Assembly: GCA_029251405.1 (NCBI GenBank)
Contig: JAQXDK010000013.1
Coordinates: 1 to 64,000 of the forward strand
Reading direction: 5' to 3'
DNA from: Flavobacteriales bacterium
GTDB taxonomy: Bacteria; Bacteroidota; Bacteroidia; Flavobacteriales_D; Parvicellaceae
DNA length: 64,000 nt
In this document: positions 16,383 to 25,697 of the stretch, piece by piece
Layout: every line of letters starts with the position of its first letter
Position numbering within the stretch: position 1 is the stretch's first letter
Notes under the pieces: generated by a model
Seen by the model: the letters and a program-made list of their open reading frames with translations, nothing else
Told to the model about the DNA's origin: nothing
The model's database searches: none
Translations under genes and position numbers: made by a program

Positions 16383-17129
16383 ATGAAATTATTAGAAGGA
16401 AAAACAGCTATTATCACAGGAGCTAGCCGTGGTATTGGTCGAGGAGTTGCATTAGTTTTTGCTCAATATGGAGCAAATGTTGCATTTACCTACAGCTCAT
16501 CTGTAGATGCTGCAAATGAGTTAGAAAAAGAACTTAATTCTCAAGGAATTAAAGCAAAAGGTTTTCAAAGTAATGCCGCTAACTTTGACGAATCCCAACA
16601 ACTTGCAGCTGACGTGCTGGATCAGTTTGGTTCTATTGATATTCTAATTAATAATGCAGGAATAACTAAGGATAATTTGTTAATGCGAATGGGTGAAGAA
16701 GATTTTGATAAGGTTATTGAAATCAACCTTAAATCAGTTTTTAATATGACAAAAGCTGTTCAAAAGACCATGCTTAAACAGAGAAAAGGTTCAATCATAA
16801 ACATGAGTTCTGTAGTTGGAGTCAAAGGTAACGCAGGTCAAACTAATTATGCAGCATCAAAAGCAGGAATTATAGGTTTTTCGAAGTCTGTTGCTCTTGA
16901 GTTAGGTTCAAGAAATATTAGGAGTAATGTAATTGCACCAGGATTTATTGAAACAGAGATGACCGCTAAATTAGACGATAAAAAGGTAGCAGAATGGAGA
17001 AGTGCTATTCCTCTAAAAAGAGGAGGATCTCCAGAAGATATTGCTAACGCGTGTGTGTTTTTAGCTAGTGATTTAAGTGCTTATGTTACTGGACAGACTT
17101 TAAATGTTGATGGTGGAATGTTAACATAA
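16383..17129 (+). CDS. fabG: 3-oxoacyl-[acyl-carrier-protein] reductase
   Basis: 248 aa short-chain dehydrogenase/reductase. The N-terminal Rossmann motif TGASRGIGRG (12-21) and TYSSS suggest NADPH preference. NNAGIT (90-95) is followed by the catalytic Ser at 142/143 (NMSSVVGVKG), Tyr156 and Lys160 (NYAASKAG), then the flexible substrate loop (APGFIETEMTAKL) and the C-terminal VTGQTLNVDGGM typical of FabG. It catalyses the first reduction of fatty acid elongation in the cytoplasm. A -7 box lies upstream and the next gene starts 9 nt after its stop. Confidence 0.95.
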   Translation: MKLLEGKTAIITGASRGIGRGVALVFAQYGANVAFTYSSSVDAANELEKELNSQGIKAKGFQSNAANFDESQQLAADVLDQFGSIDILINNAGITKDNLLMRMGEEDFDKVIEINLKSVFNMTKAVQKTMLKQRKGSIINMSSVVGVKGNAGQTNYAASKAGIIGFSKSVALELGSRNIRSNVIAPGFIETEMTAKLDDKKVAEWRSAIPLKRGGSPEDIANACVFLASDLSAYVTGQTLNVDGGMLT

Positions 17130-17138
17130 TACTACAAC

Positions 17139-19202
17139 TTGAATCAGCTTCATTTTGATTTCCCTACCTATATTTTTTTCATTTTTATTGTAATTGGTTT
17201 TTTTCTAACCTGGTTATTTTACAAAAGAGATGAAAACCAAGACTATTTATCTAAAAAAGTAATTTATTTACTTTTTGTCCTTAGGTTCTTAACTTTTATT
17301 TTTCTTGCTTTTCTAATTATGAATCCAAAGCTTACAAAATCCCAAAAGGTTTTAGAAAAACCTATTTTAGTATTCGCTCAAGACAATTCAAAAAGTATCA
17401 TTGCCAATGCTGACTCTACATATTTCAAAGATTTTTTTAAAGACTCAATTTTTAAAAAGCTTTCATATTTAAATAACCAATACGATGTAAGAACTATTGG
17501 TTTTGGGGAGGAAATAACCATGGATAGTGTATTTGATTTTGATAATGATGAAACAAATTTTGAAAAATTATATGATTATTTAAATAATAAATTCCATTCT
17601 GTAAATTTTACAGATCTCGTGATTGTGTCGGATGGAATTGTAAACAGTGGAGTAGACTTACCTTATTTAAATTTGTCTCCGAATATTTCTGTAAACTCAA
17701 TTTTAATTGGAGATACAAACCAATACCATGACCTTATTGTGAAATCTATTAAAAATAATAAATATGCACTATCAGGAAATAAATATCCAATTGAAATTTC
17801 AATTTATAGCAATGCAAATTTTAAAAATGTTGAAGTCCATCTAAATTCAAAAAACAAATTATTGGAAAAGAAATATGTAAAAAACCTTAAAAAAGGGCTT
17901 ACTAAATTTACATTTATTCAAAATGCTAATGAAAAGGGATATAAAAGGTTTAATATTTCTGTAAAGTCTAATTCAATTGAAAAAAACATTTCAAATAACA
18001 ACGGGAATACTACTGTTGAGGTTATAGATTATTCACAGAAAATTTTGATTTTATCATCTTCAATTCATCCTGACATAAGTGCTCTAAATTGGGCATTAGA
18101 AGATCAATTAAAATCAAAAATTACAACAAGTACTATTGAAAAATTTGATAGAAAAATAAGTGAATTTGACTTACTGATTTTTTACAAACCTTCTGAAAGT
18201 TCCGATTTAATGGATGTTCTTGAAAAGAGTAGAAGTCAAAATATTCCATCTTTATCTATTTTGGGTAATAATTTAGAGGGTGAAAAAATTGATTACTCTC
18301 TTTTAGGATTGAAAAACAGTAATTTCAAAGGCCAAAACGAGGTTTCAGCAATTTTAAACGATGAGTTTAATTCTTTTGGTCTGGAAAAGGATTGGAGAAG
18401 TATTTTTTCTTCATTTCCGCCGCTTTCTATTCCCTTTTCGGTAGAATACAAACTATTAAAAAATTCAAATATTTTATTAAATCAGTCTATTAACGGCATT
18501 GAAATAGATGCTCCTCTATTATATTTTTTTAATAGTGATAATACCAAGCATGGTGTTCTTATTGGTGAAGGAATTTGGAAATGGAAGATGTACGAGTTCA
18601 ATCAAAATAATAATGCCGTGAATTTTAAAAAATTCGTCAAAAAAATAGTACAGTATTTAAAGAAAATAGAAAATAAAACAAGACTAAATGTATCAATAGA
18701 TAATGAGAATTTCATTAACCGTCCTGTGAGTGTATACGCAGAATATTACAATGAATTGATGGAGTTAAATAACGATGTTGAATTAGTTTTTTCTTACGAG
18801 AAAGAGGATGAAAAATTTTCTAAAACGTTAATATCAAAAGACAAATATTACGAATTAAATTTGGATGGTCTTTCAATTGGAGAATATAGTTATGCTGTAG
18901 CTGTAAAGAGCTCTAATAATATTTTTAAAAAAGGCACGTTTTCTGTTGTTAAATCTCAAAAAGAAATTAATAGCACTGTCGCAAATCATTTAAAAATTAG
19001 AAATCTTAACAACAAAGGCAAGAGCTACTATTTAAATCAAATTAATGATTTAATTAATCAATTAAAAAATTTAGGAGAATTGAAACAAAAGAGTCACTTT
19101 GAACTAAAAGAAAAAGCTCTTATAAACAATAAATGGTTGTTAATTTTATTGTTGTTTCCAATAGTTGAGTGGGTGGTTCGTAAAAACCAAGGACTTAAGT
19201 AG
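17139..19202 (+). CDS. Membrane protein with VWA/BatA-like architecture
   Basis: 687 aa from a TTG at 17139; no in-frame ATG precedes the first membrane helix, so the TTG is required. Two N-terminal membrane segments (about 10-28 and 42-62, ending FLAFLIMNP) are followed by a VWA-like region with a MIDAS-type DNSKSI near 83 and VIVSDGIVNSG near 155. A large extracytoplasmic portion includes ILILSSSIHPDISALNWALE, a glutamine-amidotransferase-like strand pattern. A final membrane helix (WLLILLLFPIVEWVV) ends the protein. The topology mirrors the BatA-like gene at 8311-10347. Function unknown. It is probably co-transcribed with fabG (9-nt gap) and converges on the PRiA4-type gene. Confidence 0.72.
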   Translation: MNQLHFDFPTYIFFIFIVIGFFLTWLFYKRDENQDYLSKKVIYLLFVLRFLTFIFLAFLIMNPKLTKSQKVLEKPILVFAQDNSKSIIANADSTYFKDFFKDSIFKKLSYLNNQYDVRTIGFGEEITMDSVFDFDNDETNFEKLYDYLNNKFHSVNFTDLVIVSDGIVNSGVDLPYLNLSPNISVNSILIGDTNQYHDLIVKSIKNNKYALSGNKYPIEISIYSNANFKNVEVHLNSKNKLLEKKYVKNLKKGLTKFTFIQNANEKGYKRFNISVKSNSIEKNISNNNGNTTVEVIDYSQKILILSSSIHPDISALNWALEDQLKSKITTSTIEKFDRKISEFDLLIFYKPSESSDLMDVLEKSRSQNIPSLSILGNNLEGEKIDYSLLGLKNSNFKGQNEVSAILNDEFNSFGLEKDWRSIFSSFPPLSIPFSVEYKLLKNSNILLNQSINGIEIDAPLLYFFNSDNTKHGVLIGEGIWKWKMYEFNQNNNAVNFKKFVKKIVQYLKKIENKTRLNVSIDNENFINRPVSVYAEYYNELMELNNDVELVFSYEKEDEKFSKTLISKDKYYELNLDGLSIGEYSYAVAVKSSNNIFKKGTFSVVKSQKEINSTVANHLKIRNLNNKGKSYYLNQINDLINQLKNLGELKQKSHFELKEKALINNKWLLILLLFPIVEWVVRKNQGLK

Positions 19203-19209
19203 ATGTAGT

Positions 19210-19749
19210 TTAGTATAAGTCCTCATCTAGTTCTTCAAATTTATTTAAATCGTCTTCGTTATATTCGTTTAGAATATCTTCTATTTCGTTAGTTTTAGAA
19301 GTATTTACGTCATTAGATACTTCATCATTTACATTTCCAATATTGGGTGTGTAGTTCCCTAATTCGTGCAGCACTGCTACTATGTCGTTATTGTTTATAT
19401 TGGACTCTTTAAGAATTTCAACATAAAATATATTCATATTTAGAAAATCATTTACATATAGAAATTTGAAATTTCCCTCCTCAAAAACAGCTTTTAGTAA
19501 CGTAGCCTCCATGAATTTAATAGTATTTTCATTTTCAAAATTCATGTTCATTAAAGTAATTTCTTCTCCTTTATCCCATTGATCGTTACTGTAATAAAAT
19601 GATGACATTTCTAATTCATCTAAGTTGAATTTAGTAATTAAAAAATCATGTATGTTTTTAAAACTACAATCTTTATTAATATTAAAATCTACAAAAATAT
19701 CTTCTTGCGTGTCCGCAACTATTCTAATATTTAACGCGTTATTACTCAT
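19210..19749 (-). CDS. PRiA4 ORF3-like (IS1096 TnpR passenger-type) protein
   Basis: 179 aa from the ATG at 19749. It resembles the Bacteroidota proteins annotated with the plasmid pRiA4b ORF-3-like domain: NIRIVADTQEDIFVDFNIN, a short helix with FKNIHDFLITKFNLDELEM, SSFYYSNDQWDKGEEITLMN, then KFLYVNDFLNMNIFYVEIL. The C-terminal third is acidic and low-complexity (EIEDILNEYNEDDLNKFEEL). Despite the transposon-derived family name it is a chromosomal single-copy-type gene here, with no transposase or inverted repeats nearby. It overlaps the end of cca by 8 nt, so it is the last gene of the dapD operon. Function unknown. Confidence 0.75.
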   Translation of the reverse strand: MSNNALNIRIVADTQEDIFVDFNINKDCSFKNIHDFLITKFNLDELEMSSFYYSNDQWDKGEEITLMNMNFENENTIKFMEATLLKAVFEEGNFKFLYVNDFLNMNIFYVEILKESNINNNDIVAVLHELGNYTPNIGNVNDEVSNDVNTSKTNEIEDILNEYNEDDLNKFEELDEDLY

Positions 19750-21169
19750 GTATTCCAAGTTCTTTAGATTTTATAATCATGTAGGCTTTAGCTTCTTTGT
19801 AGTTGTTTTTTATTTCACCATCTAAAATAGCATTTTTAATCATTTCTTTTAAAACACCTACTTCTTTGCATGGCTTAAGATTAAATGTTGTCATAATTTC
19901 TTTACCATCTATTGGAGGCTGCCAATTTTTTATTTTATCTCTTTTCTCAACATCTATTAATTTTTCTTTAACAGTCTGAAATCTTTTTAAGTACTTAATT
20001 TTTTTTTCTTTATTCTTAGAAGTTATATCTGATTTACAAAGAGACATCAAGTCGTCCAAGTCTTTCCCAGCGTCAAACAATAACCTTCTTAAAGCAGAAT
20101 CTGTAATACTACTGTTGGTAAGAGAAATTGGTCTTAAATGAAGTAAAACTAATTTTTGTACGTATTTCATTTTATCATCCAATGGAAGTTTTAAATTCCT
20201 AAAAATAGTGGGTACCATTCTTGCTCCTTTATCTTCATGACCATGAAAAGTCCATCCTTGTTTCTTATTAAACCTCTTAGTGCTTGGTTTTGCAATATCG
20301 TGTAAAAGAGCTGCCCATCTTAACCATAATTTATTTTTACTGAATGGTAATAGATTTTCCAAGACTTGTAGAGTATGATAAAAATTATCTTTATGGCCCT
20401 TCCCATCTATTACATCTATACCTTTCAATAGTTGAAATTCTGGAAATATGATTTTTAATAATCCAGATTTTTCAAGTAATTTAAAACCTATTGAAGGATG
20501 ATTACTTAAGATAATTTTATTTAATTCTTCGGTAATTCTTTCTTGAGCAACAATTTTAATTCTTTCTATATTTTCACAAATTGCCTTGAATGTATTTTCC
20601 TCTATCTGAAAGTTTAGTTGAGAAGCAAATCTAATGGCTCTCATCATTCTTAAAGGATCGTCTGTAAATGTAATTACTGGGTTAAGAGGTGTTTTTAATA
20701 ATTGGTTATTCAAATCGCTTAATCCACCAAATGGATCAGTAAAATCACCATAAGTTGAGTTATTTAACGAAATTGCGAGAGCATTTATAGTGAAATCTCT
20801 TCTGTTTTGATCCTCTTCAATAGTACCGTTTTCTACAATAGGATTTCTAGAGTCTGATCGATAACTCTCTTTTCTTGCGCCAACAAACTGAATTTCTAAA
20901 TCATTTACCATAATCATGGCAGTTCCAAAATTTTTAAAAACTTTAACAGAGCTTGTTTTTAATTCTTTGGCAATTTTTTCAGCCAACTCTATACCGCTAC
21001 CTAAAGTAACAATATCTATATCCTTAGTACTACGTTTTAAAATTTGATCACGAACAAATCCTCCAATAACATAAGCTTCTTGATTCATTTGGCCAGCAAT
21101 GGAAGATATGGTTCTAAAAATAGAATTTGGTTTTAAAAATTGGATATGTTTATCTTCTAAGGTATTCAA
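19742..21169 (-). CDS. cca: CCA tRNA nucleotidyltransferase / poly(A) polymerase family with HD domain
   Basis: 475 aa, class II nucleotidyltransferase. Residues about 34-60 hold YVIGGFVRDQILKRSTKDID with the catalytic carboxylates in DIDIV. RRDFTINALAI and DPFGGLSDL mark the neck. DPLRMMRAIRFASQL is the conserved template region. A C-terminal HD domain (LRWAALLHDIAKPSTKRF) is present. It adds or repairs the CCA end of tRNAs. It overlaps tsaC upstream by 20 nt and the PRiA4-type gene downstream. Confidence 0.93.
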   Translation of the reverse strand: MNTLEDKHIQFLKPNSIFRTISSIAGQMNQEAYVIGGFVRDQILKRSTKDIDIVTLGSGIELAEKIAKELKTSSVKVFKNFGTAMIMVNDLEIQFVGARKESYRSDSRNPIVENGTIEEDQNRRDFTINALAISLNNSTYGDFTDPFGGLSDLNNQLLKTPLNPVITFTDDPLRMMRAIRFASQLNFQIEENTFKAICENIERIKIVAQERITEELNKIILSNHPSIGFKLLEKSGLLKIIFPEFQLLKGIDVIDGKGHKDNFYHTLQVLENLLPFSKNKLWLRWAALLHDIAKPSTKRFNKKQGWTFHGHEDKGARMVPTIFRNLKLPLDDKMKYVQKLVLLHLRPISLTNSSITDSALRRLLFDAGKDLDDLMSLCKSDITSKNKEKKIKYLKRFQTVKEKLIDVEKRDKIKNWQPPIDGKEIMTTFNLKPCKEVGVLKEMIKNAILDGEIKNNYKEAKAYMIIKSKELGIHE

Positions 21170-21731
21170 TTTGACCGTTATTTATTTTTATAATTGATGA
21201 TGGATTCCCTGTAGATTCAACCTCAAAATTAAGAATTACATCTACTGAATTTAATAAATCAGAAGAAATTTTGTCAAAACTTTTAGCAAAAGGCTCTCCA
21301 CTTATATTTGCAGATGTAGAAATCAAAGGTTTATCTATCATTTCCATTATTTCTTTAAGGTTTGATAGTGGAGTTACTCTAAATGCTATTTCATTATTGT
21401 TATTTGCTAAATAATAATATGGTTTCTTGCAATTGGGATATATGATAGTATGGTCGCTTTTATTTTCTTTGATTAAATTAAATAATTCTTCATCAATTGG
21501 ATCTACATAGTTATCTATTTTAGAAAAATCGTCAATAATATTTATAAAAGGAGCATCTTTTTTTCTTTTTTTTAACTTATAAATTTTATCTACACTTTTT
21601 GGATTGGTTGATATACATCCTATTGCCCAAATAGTTTCAGTTGGATAGATCATTAATCCACCATTGTTAAGTATTTCAGAAATGGATTCTAAGTTATTAT
21701 TACTTAATTCAGAGTAAATTTTTGTAAACAT
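21150..21731 (-). CDS. tsaC: L-threonylcarbamoyladenylate synthase (TsaC/Sua5 family)
   Basis: 193 aa from the ATG at 21731, which I prefer to a site at 21776 because the family fold begins there (MFTKIYSELSNNN). The signature residues of the t6A enzyme are present: LMIYPTETIWAIGCIS, KLKKRKKDAPF (the KxRxxxxP loop) and PLISTSANISGEPF. It uses threonine, bicarbonate and ATP to make threonylcarbamoyl-AMP for tRNA A37 modification. It overlaps the glycosyltransferase upstream by 23 nt and cca downstream by 20 nt; tRNA maturation with cca is a sensible pairing. The partner proteins TsaB, TsaD and TsaE are not in the window. Confidence 0.88.
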   Translation of the reverse strand: MFTKIYSELSNNNLESISEILNNGGLMIYPTETIWAIGCISTNPKSVDKIYKLKKRKKDAPFINIIDDFSKIDNYVDPIDEELFNLIKENKSDHTIIYPNCKKPYYYLANNNNEIAFRVTPLSNLKEIMEMIDKPLISTSANISGEPFAKSFDKISSDLLNSVDVILNFEVESTGNPSSIIKINNGQIEYLRR

Positions 21732-22836
21732 TATTAAGCTGATTAGAAAGTGTTTTTGGTTCAAAATTTCTAGCATGTTCTAAACCCATCTTAGACATGG
21801 TTTTTCTAAGTTCGGTATTAACTAAACATTCTTCTATTTGAAATGCAAATTCTTCAATATTATTAGGATCTACATATTTACTATGAGCTCCTCCTGCTTC
21901 ACTAAAACAGCTGCCTTTACTGCTTATTACTGGAGTCCCACTGCACAAAGACTCTAAAATTGGTATTCCAAAACCTTCAAAAATTGAAGGAAAAACAAAT
22001 AACGATGCGAGTTTATAAATCACAGGTAATTCTTCAATAGAGACATCGTTTAAAAATATGATTTTATTAATATCAAATTTCAATTTCTTAGCTTGAATTT
22101 TAATAAAGTTCATGTAAGCTGTTTTTCTGCCAATTACAACAAGAGGAATATCAGTTTTCATAACATGAAGTGCATTAACAACTGCTATTAAATTTTTTCT
22201 TGTTTCAATAGTCCCAACATTTAACAAAAAACTACTTGGAAGATTGAATTTCTTTTTAATTCTAGACATTTCATCAGTAGAGTGATTTTTTCTAAAGTTT
22301 TTGTGACAACTTTGGTAGATAACTTTGATTCTTTCAGGTGGAATTTTGTAAAATTCTATAATGTCTTTTTTAGTTTGCTCACTAATAGCAATCGTTAAAT
22401 CACAATGTTTAACAGCGTACTTATACTTGGTATTATATACTTTCCTGTCAATGGTTCTGTAATTTCTAGGAAATCTTTTAAAAATTAAGTCATGAATAGT
22501 AACAACGTAGGGAATGTTTTTATTTTTTATTCTAGGTATTTCATTGCTTAAACCATGGTATAAATCTATTTCATTTTTAATAATTGATTTTTCCATATTT
22601 ATGGTTCTCCAAAGTCCCTTAAAAGTTTTATTGAGTTTATTTTCTGGAAAAATTGAACTTACATTTTGGTGCTCAAGTAAGAATTCAAGTCTGGGACTGT
22701 CAATATCTTTTGGAGCAAATAATGCATATTTATTTTCTGGATAATCTGTGATTAAATTTTCTATTAAATCTCTGCTGTAATTTCCTAACCCTGTAAAATT
22801 TTGATATGCTCTCTTAGCATCGAAACCTATTTTCAT
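21709..22836 (-). CDS. Glycosyltransferase family 4 protein
   Basis: 375 aa with the GT-B fold. The N-terminus reads IGFDAKRAYQNFTGLGNYSR, typical of GT4 enzymes with a GLG acceptor loop. YVVTIHDLIFKRFP, TIAISEQTKKDIIEFY and LNVGTIETRKNL follow in order. The donor site is IFEGFGIPILESLCSGTPVI, with the E-x7-E motif. It transfers a sugar from a nucleotide donor to an unknown envelope glycan. It lies 26 nt after dapD and overlaps tsaC, so it belongs to an operon of otherwise housekeeping genes. Confidence 0.9.
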   Translation of the reverse strand: MKIGFDAKRAYQNFTGLGNYSRDLIENLITDYPENKYALFAPKDIDSPRLEFLLEHQNVSSIFPENKLNKTFKGLWRTINMEKSIIKNEIDLYHGLSNEIPRIKNKNIPYVVTIHDLIFKRFPRNYRTIDRKVYNTKYKYAVKHCDLTIAISEQTKKDIIEFYKIPPERIKVIYQSCHKNFRKNHSTDEMSRIKKKFNLPSSFLLNVGTIETRKNLIAVVNALHVMKTDIPLVVIGRKTAYMNFIKIQAKKLKFDINKIIFLNDVSIEELPVIYKLASLFVFPSIFEGFGIPILESLCSGTPVISSKGSCFSEAGGAHSKYVDPNNIEEFAFQIEECLVNTELRKTMSKMGLEHARNFEPKTLSNQLNNVYKNLL

Positions 22837-22862
22837 CGAACAATAATATCTAAAATTTATAA

Positions 22863-23675
22863 CTAAACTGTTATTTCGTGTTCTCTTAAAACTTGATTCA
22901 AAGATGTTTTAAGATCAGTACTTTGTTTTCTCTCACCAATTATAAGTGCACATGGAACTTGATAAGTACCACTTTTAAATTTCTTATTGTAAGATCCAGG
23001 AATAACAACTTTTCTTTCTGGAACATGCCCTCTGTACTCAACAGGATTGTCATTAGTAACATCAATAATTTTTGTAGACTTTGTTATCACAACATTGGCT
23101 CCTAAAACTGCCTCTTTTCCTATTCTTGCTCCTTCAACTACAATACATCGAGATCCAATAAAGGCGTTATCTTCGATAATAACTGGTGCAGCTTGTAAAG
23201 GTTCTAAAACACCTCCAATACCAACACCACCACTCAAATGAACATTTTTACCTATTTGAGCACAGGAACCAACAGTTGCCCAAGTATCTACCATAGTGCC
23301 AGAATCTACATAAGCACCAATATTAATGTAAGATGGCATCATAATAACGTTACCTCCTATGTAAGAGCCGTATCTAGCTATAGCATGAGGAACAACTCGT
23401 ATGTTTTTTGCAGCATATTTTGATTTAAGTTTCATTTTATCGTGAAACTCAAAAGGACCGGTTTCAATAGTTTCCATTTTTCTAATTGGAAAATACAATA
23501 CGACTGCTTTTTTTATCCATTCATGAGTGGTCCAATTATCATTTATTTTTTCGGCAACTCTTATTTCCCCGCTATCCAATAAATCAATAACTTTTTCGAT
23601 GGCTTTAATGCTATTGGTTTCTTTTAATAAAGATCTGTCTTCCCAAGTGTCATTTATAATGTTTTCCAAATTCAT
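22863..23675 (-). CDS. dapD: 2,3,4,5-tetrahydropyridine-2,6-dicarboxylate N-succinyltransferase
   Basis: 270 aa, the usual DapD length. An N-terminal helical domain (MNLENIINDTWEDRSLLKET) precedes a left-handed beta-helix of hexapeptide repeats (IARYGSYIGGNVIMMPSYIN, then IGAYVDSGTMVDTWATVGSC, IGKNVHLSGGVGIGGVLEPL). The C-terminal strand has SGTYQVPCALIIGERKQST. It transfers succinyl from succinyl-CoA in lysine and meso-diaminopimelate synthesis. It is first in the minus operon with the GT4, tsaC, cca and PRiA4-type genes. Confidence 0.96.
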   Translation of the reverse strand: MNLENIINDTWEDRSLLKETNSIKAIEKVIDLLDSGEIRVAEKINDNWTTHEWIKKAVVLYFPIRKMETIETGPFEFHDKMKLKSKYAAKNIRVVPHAIARYGSYIGGNVIMMPSYINIGAYVDSGTMVDTWATVGSCAQIGKNVHLSGGVGIGGVLEPLQAAPVIIEDNAFIGSRCIVVEGARIGKEAVLGANVVITKSTKIIDVTNDNPVEYRGHVPERKVVIPGSYNKKFKSGTYQVPCALIIGERKQSTDLKTSLNQVLREHEITV

Positions 23676-23765
23676 AAAACAAATATCATAATAAATTTAA
23701 TGGTATATTTATATAACCTAATTATTTATCCATAGTATCTATATTGATTGAATTGTTAAAACTGT

Positions 23766-25277
23766 ATGAGTTCGTTATTGTTTTTAATATATTTTTCTTT
23801 TTTTTCTTACTTAATATTCAAGATTAAACTAGAAAAATATAAGTTTTTTAATCGCAAATATTTACTCTCCATCTTTATAATAAAAATTGCAGTTGGGATA
23901 TCTTTAAATTTCCTTTATTCAAACTATTACAAAGAAAAAGGAAAGGCGGACATATATAAATATTATGATGATAGTAAGTTTATTTACAATTCTTTATGGG
24001 AAAATCCCCAACATTTTTTTCAATTAATTAGTGGTTATAAAAATGACGATATTGATCTAAACATTTATCTAGACAGCACTATGAACTGGAAGTATCAAAC
24101 TTCTAACTTTAAAGAAATTACCAATACTTCTAATATTACGCTATCCAACCATCGCACAGTAACTAAGTTTAATGCCTTGGTTAGAATCTTTTCATTTGGA
24201 AATATTAATATTCACGTCCTATTTATGTCCTTTATTTCTTTGTTGGGTTGTTTGTTGATATTTAAAGCCTATTACAAATTTATTGACGAAACTAATCTAA
24301 AATTATTCATTCCCATAGTATTCTTAACCCCTTCAGTTTTAGTCTGGTCATCTGGTATTTTAAAGGAAGGTTTAATAATTTTTGGTTTTGGTGTTTTCAT
24401 ATATGCAATGGTGAATTTGTCAAAGAATATTTATAAGTATATATTTTGGATAGCGTTATCGATTTTATTAATTTCTTTCACAAAATACTATTTAGTATTA
24501 ATATTAATCCCTCCAACAATTCTATATTTAACACCTTTTAAAAGTAAAATTTTAATAGTATTAAAATATAGTCTTTTCATACTATCTTTCTTATTTGTAT
24601 TTAATTCGTTCAACTCTGTAAGTACTTTATTATTTGAAAAAATTAAGACCAAAAGATCCGAACAAATTAGAACTTCAATTGGAGGGTTTTACTACATACA
24701 AATTAATAAAGATAATTTTCAAAGAATTGTAAGGTTTGAAGAAGAATTGAATACAATAGGAAATTCTTCAGATCCAAAAAATAATTCATTATTCCTCAAT
24801 GCTGAAAAGGGGTTGAAATATCAAGTGTATGATGGTGGATTAAATAAAGAATTTTTAAAAACAAATTCAAAATACAGATATTATTTTTTAGATGCTTTTA
24901 ATAAAGCAGGTAGTTATTACATTTTACCTGAATTGAATGAAACAACACTAGGCTTAACAAATTCTAGTTTCAAGGCATTAATTAATGTTTTCAGCAAACC
25001 TTTTAACTTCTTGAAGGGCTCATTACTTTTAAGACTAGGATCCTTAGAAAATTTAATTATTATTTGCCTAATATGTTTTTTATTTTTCAAAAGAAAACTA
25101 AAAATATCCAACTTAAATCTTCTACTATTCAATATCTTATTTATCTCTCTTTTGTATGTGGTCATAGGGCTAACCATACCTGTTATTGGAGGTCTGGTAA
25201 GATATAAAATGATGGGATTACTTTTACTTCTAATTTCTCTATTAATGACATTCAAAGAAAAAAAAACTGAATATTAA
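23766..25277 (+). CDS. Polytopic membrane protein, possibly an envelope polysaccharide enzyme
   Basis: 503 aa with about ten hydrophobic segments. N-terminal: SLLFLIYFSFFSYLIF. Mid: VLFMSFISLLGCLLIF, LFIPIVFLTPSVLVWSSGIL and YIFWIALSILLISF. C-terminal: LIIICLICFLFF and ILFISLLYVVIGLTIPVIGG. A soluble loop of about 120 residues lies between the mid and late segments. The LTPSVLVWSSGILKEGLIIF stretch recalls polysaccharide polymerase/EpsG-like or GT-C proteins, but I see no decisive motif, so the function is unassigned. It is followed 3 nt later by ruvX. Confidence 0.6.
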   Translation: MSSLLFLIYFSFFSYLIFKIKLEKYKFFNRKYLLSIFIIKIAVGISLNFLYSNYYKEKGKADIYKYYDDSKFIYNSLWENPQHFFQLISGYKNDDIDLNIYLDSTMNWKYQTSNFKEITNTSNITLSNHRTVTKFNALVRIFSFGNINIHVLFMSFISLLGCLLIFKAYYKFIDETNLKLFIPIVFLTPSVLVWSSGILKEGLIIFGFGVFIYAMVNLSKNIYKYIFWIALSILLISFTKYYLVLILIPPTILYLTPFKSKILIVLKYSLFILSFLFVFNSFNSVSTLLFEKIKTKRSEQIRTSIGGFYYIQINKDNFQRIVRFEEELNTIGNSSDPKNNSLFLNAEKGLKYQVYDGGLNKEFLKTNSKYRYYFLDAFNKAGSYYILPELNETTLGLTNSSFKALINVFSKPFNFLKGSLLLRLGSLENLIIICLICFLFFKRKLKISNLNLLLFNILFISLLYVVIGLTIPVIGGLVRYKMMGLLLLLISLLMTFKEKKTEY

Positions 25278-25280
25278 ATT

Positions 25281-25697
25281 ATGGATAAAATTTTAGCAAT
25301 AGACTATGGATTAAAAAGGACAGGTTTTGCTTATGCTGAAAAACCTCTAAATATCGCGATGGGACTTTGCACCGTTCCAACTAATGAAATCTATGTTTTT
25401 TTAGATAAATATCTAATAGATAATACAGTTGTTAAAATTATCATTGGGGAACCTAAATCATTAAATGGAAGAGAAACAAACTCTAGTGAAATTGTTAAGA
25501 ATTTCCACAAAAAAATAACTAAAAAATATAATTATATTTCAATTGAATTGTACGACGAGCGGTTTACTTCTAAAATGGCTAAAAGTATAATGATAGCAAG
25601 TGGAATTAATAAAAATAAAAGAAAAAACAAAGACACTGTCGATAAAATTTCTGCTATAATTATCTTACAAGATTATTTAAAATCAATAGAAATTTAA
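25281..25697 (+). CDS. ruvX: RuvX/YqgF-type Holliday junction resolvase-like protein
   Basis: 138 aa with an RNase H-like fold. The N-terminal strand reads ILAIDYGLKRTGFAYAE (family consensus DxGxKRIGxA). IIGEPKSLNGRETNSSE, ELYDERFTSKMA and KDTVDKISAIIILQDYL supply the remaining conserved acidic residues. The family acts in rRNA processing or Holliday-junction-type nucleic acid cleavage; the precise role here is inferred. It follows the membrane protein by 3 nt and shares a 4-nt TTAA stop overlap with the convergent DivIC/FtsB-like gene. Confidence 0.88.
   Translation: MDKILAIDYGLKRTGFAYAEKPLNIAMGLCTVPTNEIYVFLDKYLIDNTVVKIIIGEPKSLNGRETNSSEIVKNFHKKITKKYNYISIELYDERFTSKMAKSIMIASGINKNKRKNKDTVDKISAIIILQDYLKSIEI

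Noticed and set aside
19210-19749. Transposon remnant, because the family is named after IS1096 and plasmid pRiA4b
   Set aside because: No transposase, inverted repeats or target duplication nearby, and it is tightly joined to cca.
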